Assembly (NCBI GenBank): GCA_033763575.1
Contig: JANRKF010000001.1
Location: 1 to 42,086, forward strand
Direction: 5' to 3'
DNA length: 42,086 nucleotides
Source: JANRKF01 sp033763575
GTDB lineage: Bacteria > Pseudomonadota > Alphaproteobacteria > Rickettsiales > SXRF01
Made by a program: the position numbers and the translations under genes. The notes beneath the pieces are model-generated. The model was not told the origin of the DNA, did not search any database, and saw only the letters and a program-made list of their open reading frames with translations. This document shows positions 7,977-16,185 of this stretch, one piece after another. The first letter of the stretch is position 1. Each line of letters starts with the position of its first letter.

Positions 7977-8526
7977 ATTGCGCAATATGATGTGGCTGCT
8001 CTGTATGCTTCCCGGCGTGGCGCTGGCGCAGAGCAAGAGCTTTGACAGCAAGCAGCCGATCGAAATCACATCGGACCAGCTGGAAGTGCATCAGGCGGAA
8101 AACGTTGCGATTTTTACCGGCAACGTGGTGGCGATACAAAATGACGTGCGCCTCAAATCCGACAAGATGACGGTGTATTACACCTCGGCGGAAGAAAAAA
8201 AATCCGATAGCGGGCAAGCCGCGACGCAGGCGGATGCGGCCAAACAGACCATCAAAAAAATCGATGTGGATGGCAATGTGTTCCTCGCCACGCCGGAAGA
8301 AACGGCGAGTGGCGCGCGCGGTAATTATGATGTGGAGGGTGAAGAGATTCACCTCTATGAAAATGTCGTACTCACACGCGGCGCCAATACGCTGAAAGGC
8401 AGCGAACTCACCTATAATTTTGCCAGCGGAAAAAGCATAATCACCGGCGGCGCAGTGGCCGAAGATGCTGCTGGCAAAGGTACAGGGCGTGTGCGCGCAT
8501 TATTCGTACCTGATAAAAAACAATGA
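7969..8526 (+). CDS. lptA: LPS transport periplasmic protein LptA
   Basis: This periplasmic bridge protein carries lipopolysaccharide to the outer membrane. The 185-residue protein begins with a signal peptide (about 1-20, cleavage after ALA-Q), then the OstA/LptA beta-jellyroll with PIEITSDQLEVHQAENVAIFTGNV near the start. A polar low-complexity segment (about 70-90) lies mid-protein. Start GTG 7969 overlaps the lptC end by 8 bp, with GGTAGAG upstream. The stop overlaps lptB's ATG (ATGA), indicating translational coupling. Confidence 0.92.
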   Translation: MNRLRNMMWLLCMLPGVALAQSKSFDSKQPIEITSDQLEVHQAENVAIFTGNVVAIQNDVRLKSDKMTVYYTSAEEKKSDSGQAATQADAAKQTIKKIDVDGNVFLATPEETASGARGNYDVEGEEIHLYENVVLTRGANTLKGSELTYNFASGKSIITGGAVAEDAAGKGTGRVRALFVPDKKQ

Positions 8527-9335
8527 CAGAGATCGACGATTTCCTCCCAGACGGCGTGACGATTATCGGTGCGGGCGAGCGTGTGAAATCGTCGCCGCAA
8601 CTGGTCGCGGAAAGCCGTGGGCTTGAAGTGCAGCATATCGGCAAGCGCTATGCCGCCCGCCCGGTCGTGCGTGATGTGAGCCTGCGGCTGCAGCGCGGTG
8701 AGGCGGTGGGGCTGCTCGGTCCGAACGGCGCGGGCAAGACCACCAGCTTTTATATGATTACCGGGCTGGTGCGCCCGGATGTCGGAAAAATACTGCTCGA
8801 CGGTGAGGATATTACGCGGCTGCCGATGTATCGCCGCGCCCGCCTCGGCATTGGCTATTTGCCGCAGGAAGCCTCGGTATTTCGCGGGATGACGGTGGAG
8901 CAGAATATTCTTTGCGTGCTGGAAATCGTCGAGCCGGATCCGGCGGTGCGCCAGAATATGCTCGATGAATTGCTTGCGGAATTTTCCATCACCCATTTGC
9001 GGCTCGCGCAGGGTATCACGCTCTCCGGCGGTGAGCGGCGGCGTGTGGAGATCGCCCGGGCGCTGGCTTCCAAACCCTCTTTCATCCTGCTGGATGAGCC
9101 GCTGGCCGGTATCGACCCGATCGCGGTCGATGAGGTGCGCAAGCTGGTGAAGCATTTAAAAAACCGTGGCATCGGCGTGTTGATTACCGACCATAATGTG
9201 CGCGAAACGCTCGACATCATCGACCGCGCCTACATCATGCATGACGGCTCGGTGCTGATGGAAGGCGCGCCGGGCGAGATCGTCAACGACATGAATGTGC
9301 GCCGCCTTTATCTAGGTGAACGCTTCAGCCTCTAG
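8523..9335 (+). CDS. lptB: LPS export ABC transporter ATP-binding protein LptB
   Basis: This ATPase powers lipopolysaccharide extraction by LptB2FG at the inner membrane. The 270-residue protein has Walker A GPNGAGKTT, signature LSGGERRRVEIARAL, Walker B FILLDEP and switch histidine ITDHNVRE. An N-terminal extension of about 30 residues precedes the ABC domain, somewhat longer than in E. coli. It overlaps lptA by 4 bp. In many relatives rpoN follows; here a convergent isoprenoid gene begins 3 bp after the stop, so the sigma-54 gene that FlbD would need is not in this window. Confidence 0.95.
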   Translation: MTEIDDFLPDGVTIIGAGERVKSSPQLVAESRGLEVQHIGKRYAARPVVRDVSLRLQRGEAVGLLGPNGAGKTTSFYMITGLVRPDVGKILLDGEDITRLPMYRRARLGIGYLPQEASVFRGMTVEQNILCVLEIVEPDPAVRQNMLDELLAEFSITHLRLAQGITLSGGERRRVEIARALASKPSFILLDEPLAGIDPIAVDEVRKLVKHLKNRGIGVLITDHNVRETLDIIDRAYIMHDGSVLMEGAPGEIVNDMNVRRLYLGERFSL

Positions 9336-9338
9336 TTT

Positions 9339-10340
9339 TTAATACGCCCGTGCGATGCAGAAATCGGCGAGGTCGAACATCGCATTTTTTGCAGGAGACG
9401 CCGCCAGCGGCGCGAGTACTTCTTTCGCACGTGCTGCCTGCTCCTGCGCCCGTTCGATGGTTTTGGCGAGCGCCCGGTGACGGTGGAGATAGAGCGTGGC
9501 CTGCGCGAGATCGTCCGGTTGCTGGTTGCCTTCTTCCATCGTGCGCCGCCAGAAGGCTTTCTCTTCGTCATTGGCCGCCTCATAGGCGATCAGCACCGGC
9601 AGGGTGATTTTGCCTTCGCGGAAATCATCGCCCACGGTTTTACCCAATGTTTTCTGGTCGGCGCTGTAATCGAGCGCGTCATCGACCAGCTGGAACGCCA
9701 TGCCGATGGCGGTGCCGTATTCGGCGAGCGGCGCCCGCAGTTCCGGGCGTCCGGCGATCACTGCGCCGAGTTCGGAAGCACAGGAAAACAGCGCGGCGGT
9801 TTTGGCGGCGAGCACCGCGAGGTAATCGGCTTCCGACACGGCGGTATTGCCCTGGTTTGCCAGTTGCAGCACTTCGCCCTGTGAGATGACCGCGGAGGCA
9901 TCGGCCAGCAGTTTGAGGGCGTCGAGCGTGTCGCTGGTGGCCATAAGCTGGAAGGCCTGGGAGAGCAGGAAATCGCCGACGAGGATGCTCGCCTTGTTGC
10001 CGAAGGTGGCGTTGGCGGTGGCGAGGCCGCGCCGCAGGCCGCTTTCATCGACCACGTCGTCATGCAGCAGGGTGGCGGTGTGCAGCAGTTCGACGGCGGC
10101 GGCAAGCGAGATATGCTGCCCGCCTTTATATTCACAGGCGAGCGCGGAGATCAGCGTCACCGCCGGGCGGATGCGTTTGCCGCCGGACGCGATCAGGTGA
10201 TGCGCCACCTCGTAAATAAGCGGCGCTTTTTCGCGGATGCGCGACAGGATCGTCGCATCGACATGCTTCATATCCTCCTGAATCAGGCGGTAAAGCACGT
10301 CGAGCGATACGGTCGTTTTTTCTTTGGCCAGCGGTTGCAT
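9339..10340 (-). CDS. ispB: Polyprenyl diphosphate synthase (octaprenyl-type)
   Basis: This trans-isoprenyl synthase builds the ubiquinone side chain from FPP and IPP. The 333-residue protein shows both Asp-rich motifs: LLHDDVVDE (first DDxxD) and FQLVDDALDY (second). The GGKRIRP substrate motif lies near residue 55. Chain length cannot be read reliably from sequence; the octaprenyl assignment is by family similarity. It converges with lptB, with only 3 bp between stop codons. fliK ends 43 bp upstream of its start in the same direction. Confidence 0.9.
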   Translation of the reverse strand: MQPLAKEKTTVSLDVLYRLIQEDMKHVDATILSRIREKAPLIYEVAHHLIASGGKRIRPAVTLISALACEYKGGQHISLAAAVELLHTATLLHDDVVDESGLRRGLATANATFGNKASILVGDFLLSQAFQLMATSDTLDALKLLADASAVISQGEVLQLANQGNTAVSEADYLAVLAAKTAALFSCASELGAVIAGRPELRAPLAEYGTAIGMAFQLVDDALDYSADQKTLGKTVGDDFREGKITLPVLIAYEAANDEEKAFWRRTMEEGNQQPDDLAQATLYLHRHRALAKTIERAQEQAARAKEVLAPLAASPAKNAMFDLADFCIARAY

Positions 10341-10383
10341 ACAGGGATAAAATAAGCGCTACTTGGAAAAAAGCTAGGAGAAC

Positions 10384-12132
10384 TTATACCACCACGTCGT
10401 CAAACACGTGCGGGGTGGTGTCTTCCAGCGGGTGGAGTGGGAAGCTGTGGACCGCCTGAAAGCTAATCTGGCCGCGGGTGCCGGTGGCTTCGGCGGTGCC
10501 GATAAAGATCGACTGTATATCCTGCTCCAGCGAGGTCGGCAGGGGGTGGAGGCTGCGGATAATCAGGTCGAACTGCAAATTATCCTCGCGGCGTTTCACC
10601 AGCCCGTCCATCTGCATTTCGCCGAGCACGGACAGCGACATTTCGACCACGAACCGCGTATCCTCATCCTTGGTCGGGCGGCCTTGCTCGTCTTTCTTTT
10701 TTTCGCGCTTGACGAAGGCGCGCACCTGCTGCAATTCGCCCGCCACCATCACCGGGAAGAAGTTGCTCTGCCAGTTGCCGGGCAGCGGTTCGGCAAATTG
10801 CCGCGCCATCTGCAGGAATTCGCCCTCGGCCTTGCGCACCAGCGAGCCGTAGCCTTTTTCCTCCAGCGCTTTGACATTCGTATTGCCCAGCCAGTCGCGG
10901 AAATTTCCGCCTTTTAGCGCGGCGATAAAGAACAGAATCTGGCTCGCGCTCTGGGTGATTCGTCCGGGCGTATCGCTGTTGAGCGCGGCGGTGGGAATGG
11001 TCGGGATGAATTGCCCAGCCTGTCCCGCGCCGAGGATTTGCGCGATCTGTTGCAGGCTCGTCCATGCGCGGGCCAGCTCGGTGAGCGGTGCCGGGGGAGC
11101 GGGTGCGGCGCTGTTGGCAAGTGCGACGGTATAATTATTCGGATTGGCGACGCTCGATACGCGCAGTGTCAATTGCTGGCCGATGGGCAGCCCGCCGATT
11201 TCCGCTGCGCGCAGTGTGCCGATCGCCGTGCCCAGCGTGACGCTGCCATCCGGATGCGCGGCGACCACGGTGGCGGTGATGGTCTGTCCGAGCGGGCCAG
11301 AAAATTGCGCGGTGGCGGCCTGCTGGTTGGAGGCGGCGCTCGGCGCAACCTGCCCCGGCGGCAGCGCTGCGGGTGTTTGTACGGTGGCAGCAGGCGTTGC
11401 GGGTGGCGCTGCTGCTGTTGTTGCATTGGTTGCAGGCGTTGTCACGGTAGCCGGGGCGCTGGGCAGCAGGCTCGATAACGCGCTGGTGGCAGAGGGTGCG
11501 GAGGGTGCTGCGGCGGGCGCGGCGGGGGTGAGTTGCGCCAGCGGCGAGCGGGTTTGCGTTTGTGCTGTGGGTGTCTGGTTCACGCCCAGCACCGACAATA
11601 AAAAGCTGGTGCCCGGCGTTACACCGGGCGCCGCCGATGGTGAAAAAGCAGGTGTCACCACAATCGCCGAAATGGTTTGCCCGGTTTTGGGGGTAGGCAG
11701 TGTCGGGCTGGTGGCTGTAGTAGGAGCGGTTTGCGTTTGCGGCGTGCTTTGTTGCTGCGCTGCCGGTTGCGGCGTGCGGCCTGTGACCGGTTCCGGCCCA
11801 TCGGAGAAGGAGGTTTGCTGGGCGCTAGCTTCCGGTGATTGGCCGTTGACGCTCACGATATGCGCGCTTGCGTGCCCGGCGGTCTGCTGGATGCGGATCA
11901 CCACCTCGCTGCCGATTTTCAGGAAGAGGTTGCTGGTGAAGGCGAAATCGCCCCGGTCGGTGCGTAATATCGGATTGCCGGCGGGGTCGCGGTTGATGAT
12001 GAAGCCGGAGAGGATCGACCCGGCGGGGAGTTGCGGCACCACCGTGGCGCCCTGGGTGGTGACGGGCTGTGCCCCGGTCGGCTGCGCAATCGCAGGTGGC
12101 GGCAGCAGTGTGATAAGCCGCACATCGACCAT
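10384..12132 (-). CDS. fliK: Flagellar hook-length control protein (FliK-like)
   Basis: This secreted molecular ruler sets hook length and switches export specificity. The 582-residue protein has an ordered N-terminal part (1-110), a long Pro/Ala/Thr/Gln-rich middle (about 110-320) and a C-terminal globular domain. Within that, GEMQMDGLVKRREDNLQFDLIIRS resembles the Flg_hook fold, where L-G-x-V and beta strands recur (about 510-580). Identification rests on this layout and on its place at the end of the flagellar cluster. It starts 4 bp after the flhG stop. Confidence 0.75.
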   Translation of the reverse strand: MVDVRLITLLPPPAIAQPTGAQPVTTQGATVVPQLPAGSILSGFIINRDPAGNPILRTDRGDFAFTSNLFLKIGSEVVIRIQQTAGHASAHIVSVNGQSPEASAQQTSFSDGPEPVTGRTPQPAAQQQSTPQTQTAPTTATSPTLPTPKTGQTISAIVVTPAFSPSAAPGVTPGTSFLLSVLGVNQTPTAQTQTRSPLAQLTPAAPAAAPSAPSATSALSSLLPSAPATVTTPATNATTAAAPPATPAATVQTPAALPPGQVAPSAASNQQAATAQFSGPLGQTITATVVAAHPDGSVTLGTAIGTLRAAEIGGLPIGQQLTLRVSSVANPNNYTVALANSAAPAPPAPLTELARAWTSLQQIAQILGAGQAGQFIPTIPTAALNSDTPGRITQSASQILFFIAALKGGNFRDWLGNTNVKALEEKGYGSLVRKAEGEFLQMARQFAEPLPGNWQSNFFPVMVAGELQQVRAFVKREKKKDEQGRPTKDEDTRFVVEMSLSVLGEMQMDGLVKRREDNLQFDLIIRSLHPLPTSLEQDIQSIFIGTAEATGTRGQISFQAVHSFPLHPLEDTTPHVFDDVVV

Positions 12133-12136
12133 GGCG

Positions 12137-12910
12137 CTACCTCTGCTGCATCAGCTTGATGGCGATGGTGGCGGCGTCGGTGGCGGCGGTGGTATGCGGT
12201 GCGCGGATAATCAGCGATTTCTGGGCGCGGATGGAATCCTTCACCTTGTTGTCCTTGCGGATGACACCGAGCATCGTCGGCGACATTTGCAGGAAATTGA
12301 TGCAGGCTTTGTTCAGCGTATGGAAGGTTGCTTCGCCTTCTTTTTGCGTGGCGGCCTGGTTGATGACGATGTTGATTTCCGGCGGATGTTTTCCTTGCAG
12401 CGCGATTTTGATGAAGGCGTAGGCGTCGGTGAGCGAGGTTGGCTCGTCGGTGGCGACGACGACGCAGCGCGCCGCGAGCGAGGCGAGATGCTGCACATTC
12501 TGCTCGATACCGGCGCCGAGATCGACGAATACGATGTCGTAGCTGCCGCAAATATCCATGAGCGCCTTGGAGAGGATTTCGAGGCGTTCCGGCGGCAGGG
12601 TGGCCAGCGACGTTGAGCCGGAGCGCCCGGCGATGATATCGAACTTGCCGTCTTCGTAACGGGTGATGGCGTCTTTCATGCGGTGTTTGCCGGAGAGCAC
12701 GCTGCTTAAGTCATATTTCGGGGTGAGGCCCAGCTGCACATCGACATTGGCCAGCCCGATATCGCCGTCGAACAGCAGCACTTTCCGGCCGGAGCGGGCG
12801 CATAAATGCGCGAGCGTCACCGACAGCCACGTTTTTCCCACGCCGCCTTTCCCGGAAGCGATGGCAATAATGTTGTTTTGTTGAGGCATAAATCTATCCA
12901 GTTCTTGCAT
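12137..12910 (-). CDS. flhG: MinD-like ATPase FlhG (flagellar number regulator)
   Basis: FlhG (FleN/YlxH) is a MinD/ParA-type ATPase that counteracts FlhF and limits flagellar number. The 257-residue protein has the deviant Walker A SGKGGVGKTWLSVTLAH (near 20-36), the Walker A' segment LLFDGDIGLANVDVQLGL and Walker B IVFVDLGAG. The C-terminal amphipathic membrane-targeting segment is not obvious. Its first codon overlaps the flhF end by 1 bp, and fliK follows, giving flhA-flhF-flhG-fliK order. Confidence 0.92.
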   Translation of the reverse strand: MQELDRFMPQQNNIIAIASGKGGVGKTWLSVTLAHLCARSGRKVLLFDGDIGLANVDVQLGLTPKYDLSSVLSGKHRMKDAITRYEDGKFDIIAGRSGSTSLATLPPERLEILSKALMDICGSYDIVFVDLGAGIEQNVQHLASLAARCVVVATDEPTSLTDAYAFIKIALQGKHPPEINIVINQAATQKEGEATFHTLNKACINFLQMSPTMLGVIRKDNKVKDSIRAQKSLIIRAPHTTAATDAATIAIKLMQQR

Positions 12911-13938
12911 TATAGGGGTTTAAGAAGATGTTGCACCAATGTTTTTGCGGTGAGTGCCGACACCGCATCGGTGACGCTGGCACTGCCGCTTTCCATGGCA
13001 AAGGGCAATTTATATGCCGCGGCTGCGGCCAGCAGCCCGCCGAAGCGGCGCGCGCAGTCGGTGCGGGTGGCGATGAGTTCGGCCACCGGCAGCGCCATGA
13101 AGGCTTCGGTGAGGTCGATGGTTTCCTGCACGTCAAGGCCTGCAGGAAGCGCCAGCACGACCTTGGCATGCGCGGCGTCGGCCATGCCTGCCAGTTCGGC
13201 AAGCGCGTCTTCCTCATACGGGTTGCAGCCCGCCGTATCGATCAGCACATAGGTGTCTTTACCGGCACGTTTGAGCGCGGTGGCCAGCGATTTTTTGTCG
13301 GCGCAGACTGCAAGCGGAATCCCCAATATATCGGTAAACGACTGGAGCTGGGTTGCGCCGCCTGCGCGGTGCGTATCGGTGGTGATGACGACCAGCGCTT
13401 CTTTTGCCAGCGCGTAGCGTGTGGCGAGTTTGGCGATGGCGAGCGTCTTGCCGATGCCGGGGCTGCCTGCGATCATCAGCCGCTGCGGCGCATCGGGCAT
13501 GGGGTCGAACTGGAAGAAATTGCCGCATACCTGTTCGAGCGCGAGCTTCAGGAAATGCCGGTTCTCATTGGCGATATTCATGCGGCCCTTGCCGAGGATG
13601 CTGGCGATGGCGGCGTCATTCAGCTGCGCGCTCATCTTGCTGATAAACAGCTCCGGCACATTGTGGAAACGCAGCGCATGCTGCACGTCGTAGCGCACTC
13701 CCTCCCCCATTAGGGGGGAGGTCAGGAGGGGGGCATTTTTTGTGCGATTTTTCGTGGATGCCCCCACCCCGTCTCTCCCCCTACTGGGGAGGGGGCTATC
13801 CGCGTCGATCGCGGCGGTGATATGCACGCCGTCTTTTTTTTCTTCCGTACTGAGGATAATGGCGTCCTCGCCGAGCGCCTCCTTCACCAATGCAAAGGCT
13901 TCGGGCATGGAGCCTGCGGTGAAGGTACGGAGCCTCAT
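12910..13938 (-). CDS. flhF: Flagellar biosynthesis GTPase FlhF, with in-frame repeat insertion
   Basis: This SRP-family GTPase places the flagellum at the pole. The 342-residue protein has an N-terminal part (1-47), a linker, helical N-domain (about 85-140) and G-domain with P-loop GSPGIGKTLAIAKLATRYA and G3-like DTAGCNPYEEDA. The P-loop differs from the usual GPTGVGKTTT, having Leu-Ala after GKT. Residues 48-81 are encoded by a GC-rich palindromic repeat (13698-13798) that lies in the variable linker and keeps frame. The gene overlaps flhA by 4 bp and flhG by 1 bp. Confidence 0.9.
   Translation of the reverse strand: MRLRTFTAGSMPEAFALVKEALGEDAIILSTEEKKDGVHITAAIDADSPLPSRGRDGVGASTKNRTKNAPLLTSPLMGEGVRYDVQHALRFHNVPELFISKMSAQLNDAAIASILGKGRMNIANENRHFLKLALEQVCGNFFQFDPMPDAPQRLMIAGSPGIGKTLAIAKLATRYALAKEALVVITTDTHRAGGATQLQSFTDILGIPLAVCADKKSLATALKRAGKDTYVLIDTAGCNPYEEDALAELAGMADAAHAKVVLALPAGLDVQETIDLTEAFMALPVAELIATRTDCARRFGGLLAAAAAYKLPFAMESGSASVTDAVSALTAKTLVQHLLKPL
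13698..13798. repeat. CCCTCCCC-type palindromic element inside flhF
   Basis: Two GC hairpins (CTCCCCCATTAGGGGGGAG near 13702-13720; CTCCCCCTACTGGGGAGGGG near 13775-13794) flank a linker, and the halves GGGGGGCAT and ATGCCCCC are complementary, giving one large palindrome. The encoded peptide (PLPSRGRDGVG then SPLMGEG) is typical translation of this repeat type, which occurs between genes in many genomes. Here it is read in frame. Confidence 0.8.
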
Positions 13939-16067
13939 AACTGACCGAGCGTTTTAATGCGCGCTTTCGGATAGATTTCGTTCTGTGACATGACCACAGT
14001 CGAAGGCCGGAAGCGTTCGATGATGGAGCGGACATACGGGCGGATGGCCGGGCTGGTGAGCAGCACCGGCACTTCGCCCTGCATCGCCATTTTGTCGTAC
14101 ACGGTGCGCACGGCGCTGATGAATTCCTGGATGCGCGAAGGTGCGAGCGACAGGCCGCCTGCGTCGGCGGTGCCGGTGATGGCTTCGATGAAGGTCTGTT
14201 CCCATCCCGCCGACATGGCGATGATCGGAATATATCCCGCCTCGTTGGCGTTGCTGAAGCTGATCTGCCGGGCCAGCCGCATCCGCACATGCTCGGAGAT
14301 GACGGCGACATTCTGGCTGTTCCGCGAGCCTTCGGCGATGGCCTCGACGATGGTGGCAAGATCGCGGATCGAGACCATTTCGCGCAGCAGGTTTTGCAGC
14401 ACGCGCTGCACGCCGGAGACGGTGATTTGCTCCGGAATCGTCTCGGTGATAAGTTTCTGCTGCGTCGTGCCAAGGTCGTCGAGCAGCTTCTGCGTTTCGC
14501 CGTAGGAGAGCAATTCCGGCATATTGTCTTTGATGATTTCGGTGAGGTGGGTGGTAATCACCGTCGGCGGATCGACCACCGTATAGTTGCGGAACAGGGC
14601 TTCTTCGCGGTGTGCTTCGCCGATCCACATGGCGGGCAGGCCGAAGGTCGGCTCCACTGTTTCCTCGCCGGGCAGGGTGATTTTCGCGCCGCTTGGGTTC
14701 ATCACCAGCAGCATGTCGGGGCGGATATCGCCGCGTGCCGCTTCGATCTCCTTCACCTTGAGCACATAGGTATTGGGCGGTAGCTGCATGTTATCCTGAA
14801 TGCGCACGGAAGGAATCACGAAGCCCAGCTCGCGTGCCATCTGGCGGCGGAGCGCCTTGATTTGCTCGGTGAGGCGGTGGCCTTTCTGGTAGTTGATGAG
14901 TGGCAGCAGGCCGTAGCCGAGTTCGAGGCGTAGCTGGTCGATATGCAGGAAGTCGGCAGGTTGTTCGTCGGTGACTTTGCCGTCGGGTCCGACCGTCTGG
15001 CCGTTTTCCAGCTTCTTCATCGGTGCGGCGGCAGCAGCAGCGTCGCTTGCGGTTTTTTTATTGGTCTTGATGATATGATAAGCGAGGTAGCCGGTGGCGC
15101 TCGAAAGCAGGACGAACGGCGCCATCGGGATGCCGGGCAGAGCCGCCATCAGCAGCAGGAAGCCGCTGGTGATCGCGACTGCTGTCGGCGAGCGGCCAAG
15201 CTGTGAAAGCACGGCTTTTTCCGCCGAACCGGCGACGCCGGATTTGGTGACCAGGATACCGGATGCGGTGGAGACGATAAGCGCCGGGATCTGCGCGACT
15301 AGCCCGTCACCGATGGTGAGCATGGTGTAGGTGTGCACGGCTTCTTCGAACGAAAGATCGCGGTTCACCACGCCGATGATGATACCGGCGATGAAGTTGA
15401 TGAAGGTGATGAGCAGGCCCGCAATGGCGTCGCCGCGCACGAACTTGGAGGCACCGTCCATCGAGCCGTAGAAATTGCTTTCGTCTTCGAGCTCCTTGCG
15501 GCGGGCTTTGGCGGTCGCTTCATCGATGAGTCCTGCCGATAAATCGGCGTCCACCGCCATTTGCTTGCCGGGCATCGCATCGAGGGAGAAGCGCGCCGAC
15601 ACCTCGGCGATACGGCCCGAACCTTTGGTAATCACCACGAAATTGATGATGGTCAGAATGCCGAAAATGATGATACCGATGACGACGTCGCCGCCCATCA
15701 CGAAATGGCCGAAGGCTTCGATGACCTTGCCCGCCGCATCGGTGCCCTCATGGCCGTGCGAAAGGATGAGGCGCGTGGAAGCGATGTTGAGCGCGAGCCG
15801 CAGCATGGTCACGATCAGCAGGATGGTCGGAAATGAACTAAGCTGCAGCGGCTTTTCTACGAACAGCACCGTCATCAGCACCAGCACGGAAGCGGTGAGT
15901 GAAATGGCGAGCATGAGATCGAGCAGTACCGGCGGCAGCGGCAGTATCAGCACTACCAGAATGCAGATAACGCCGACCGCGAACATGATGTCGCGCCGAC
16001 CGGCGGCCAGCCGCAGGTTGCCACCGAAGCCTAAGGGAGCGGATGGTGTTGCGGCAGCGTCAGCCAT
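13935..16067 (-). CDS. flhA: Flagellar export gate protein FlhA
   Basis: FlhA forms the nonameric ring of the flagellar type III export gate in the inner membrane. The 710-residue protein has an N-terminal half with about eight membrane segments (30-330), including the FHIPEP-region equivalents LILPLPPVLLDLMLAIS and the loop SARFSLDAMPGKQMAVDADL. A linker (about 335-375) leads to the cytoplasmic domain (375-710). Start ATG 16067 (MADAAATPS) is preferred; the frame continues 17 codons upstream into a palindromic repeat. It overlaps flhF by 4 bp. Confidence 0.95.
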   Translation of the reverse strand: MADAAATPSAPLGFGGNLRLAAGRRDIMFAVGVICILVVLILPLPPVLLDLMLAISLTASVLVLMTVLFVEKPLQLSSFPTILLIVTMLRLALNIASTRLILSHGHEGTDAAGKVIEAFGHFVMGGDVVIGIIIFGILTIINFVVITKGSGRIAEVSARFSLDAMPGKQMAVDADLSAGLIDEATAKARRKELEDESNFYGSMDGASKFVRGDAIAGLLITFINFIAGIIIGVVNRDLSFEEAVHTYTMLTIGDGLVAQIPALIVSTASGILVTKSGVAGSAEKAVLSQLGRSPTAVAITSGFLLLMAALPGIPMAPFVLLSSATGYLAYHIIKTNKKTASDAAAAAAPMKKLENGQTVGPDGKVTDEQPADFLHIDQLRLELGYGLLPLINYQKGHRLTEQIKALRRQMARELGFVIPSVRIQDNMQLPPNTYVLKVKEIEAARGDIRPDMLLVMNPSGAKITLPGEETVEPTFGLPAMWIGEAHREEALFRNYTVVDPPTVITTHLTEIIKDNMPELLSYGETQKLLDDLGTTQQKLITETIPEQITVSGVQRVLQNLLREMVSIRDLATIVEAIAEGSRNSQNVAVISEHVRMRLARQISFSNANEAGYIPIIAMSAGWEQTFIEAITGTADAGGLSLAPSRIQEFISAVRTVYDKMAMQGEVPVLLTSPAIRPYVRSIIERFRPSTVVMSQNEIYPKARIKTLGQL

Positions 16068-16071
16068 GGCT

Positions 16072-16185
16072 AACCCCGCACTTGTTGCGGGGTCTGGTTC
16101 GTCCCATATTGAAAGCACTTAATGACAGTCATAACTATTCTTTCTTAATACCGGACCCCGCAATGCGCTTCGCTTATGCGGGGGT
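16072..16185. repeat. Two-hairpin palindromic element filling the flbD-flhA junction
   Basis: Hairpin one is CCCCGCA/TGCGGGG (16074-16080 with 16086-16092). Hairpin two is ACCCCGCA with TGCGGGGGT (16155-16162 with 16177-16185). About 60 bp of linker lies between. The outer ~25-30 bp at each end closely match the element inside recG (26836-26952), including GCGGGGTCTGGT and AATACCGGACCCCGC, while the interiors differ. It occupies almost the whole gap between the flbD stop and the flhA start. Confidence 0.8.

Noticed and set aside
11144..12616. Long plus-strand open frame opposite fliK and flhG
   Set aside because: Low-complexity Ala/Gly/Val translation, typical of the antisense of a Pro/Ala/Thr-rich GC-rich gene; fliK and flhG on the minus strand explain the DNA.
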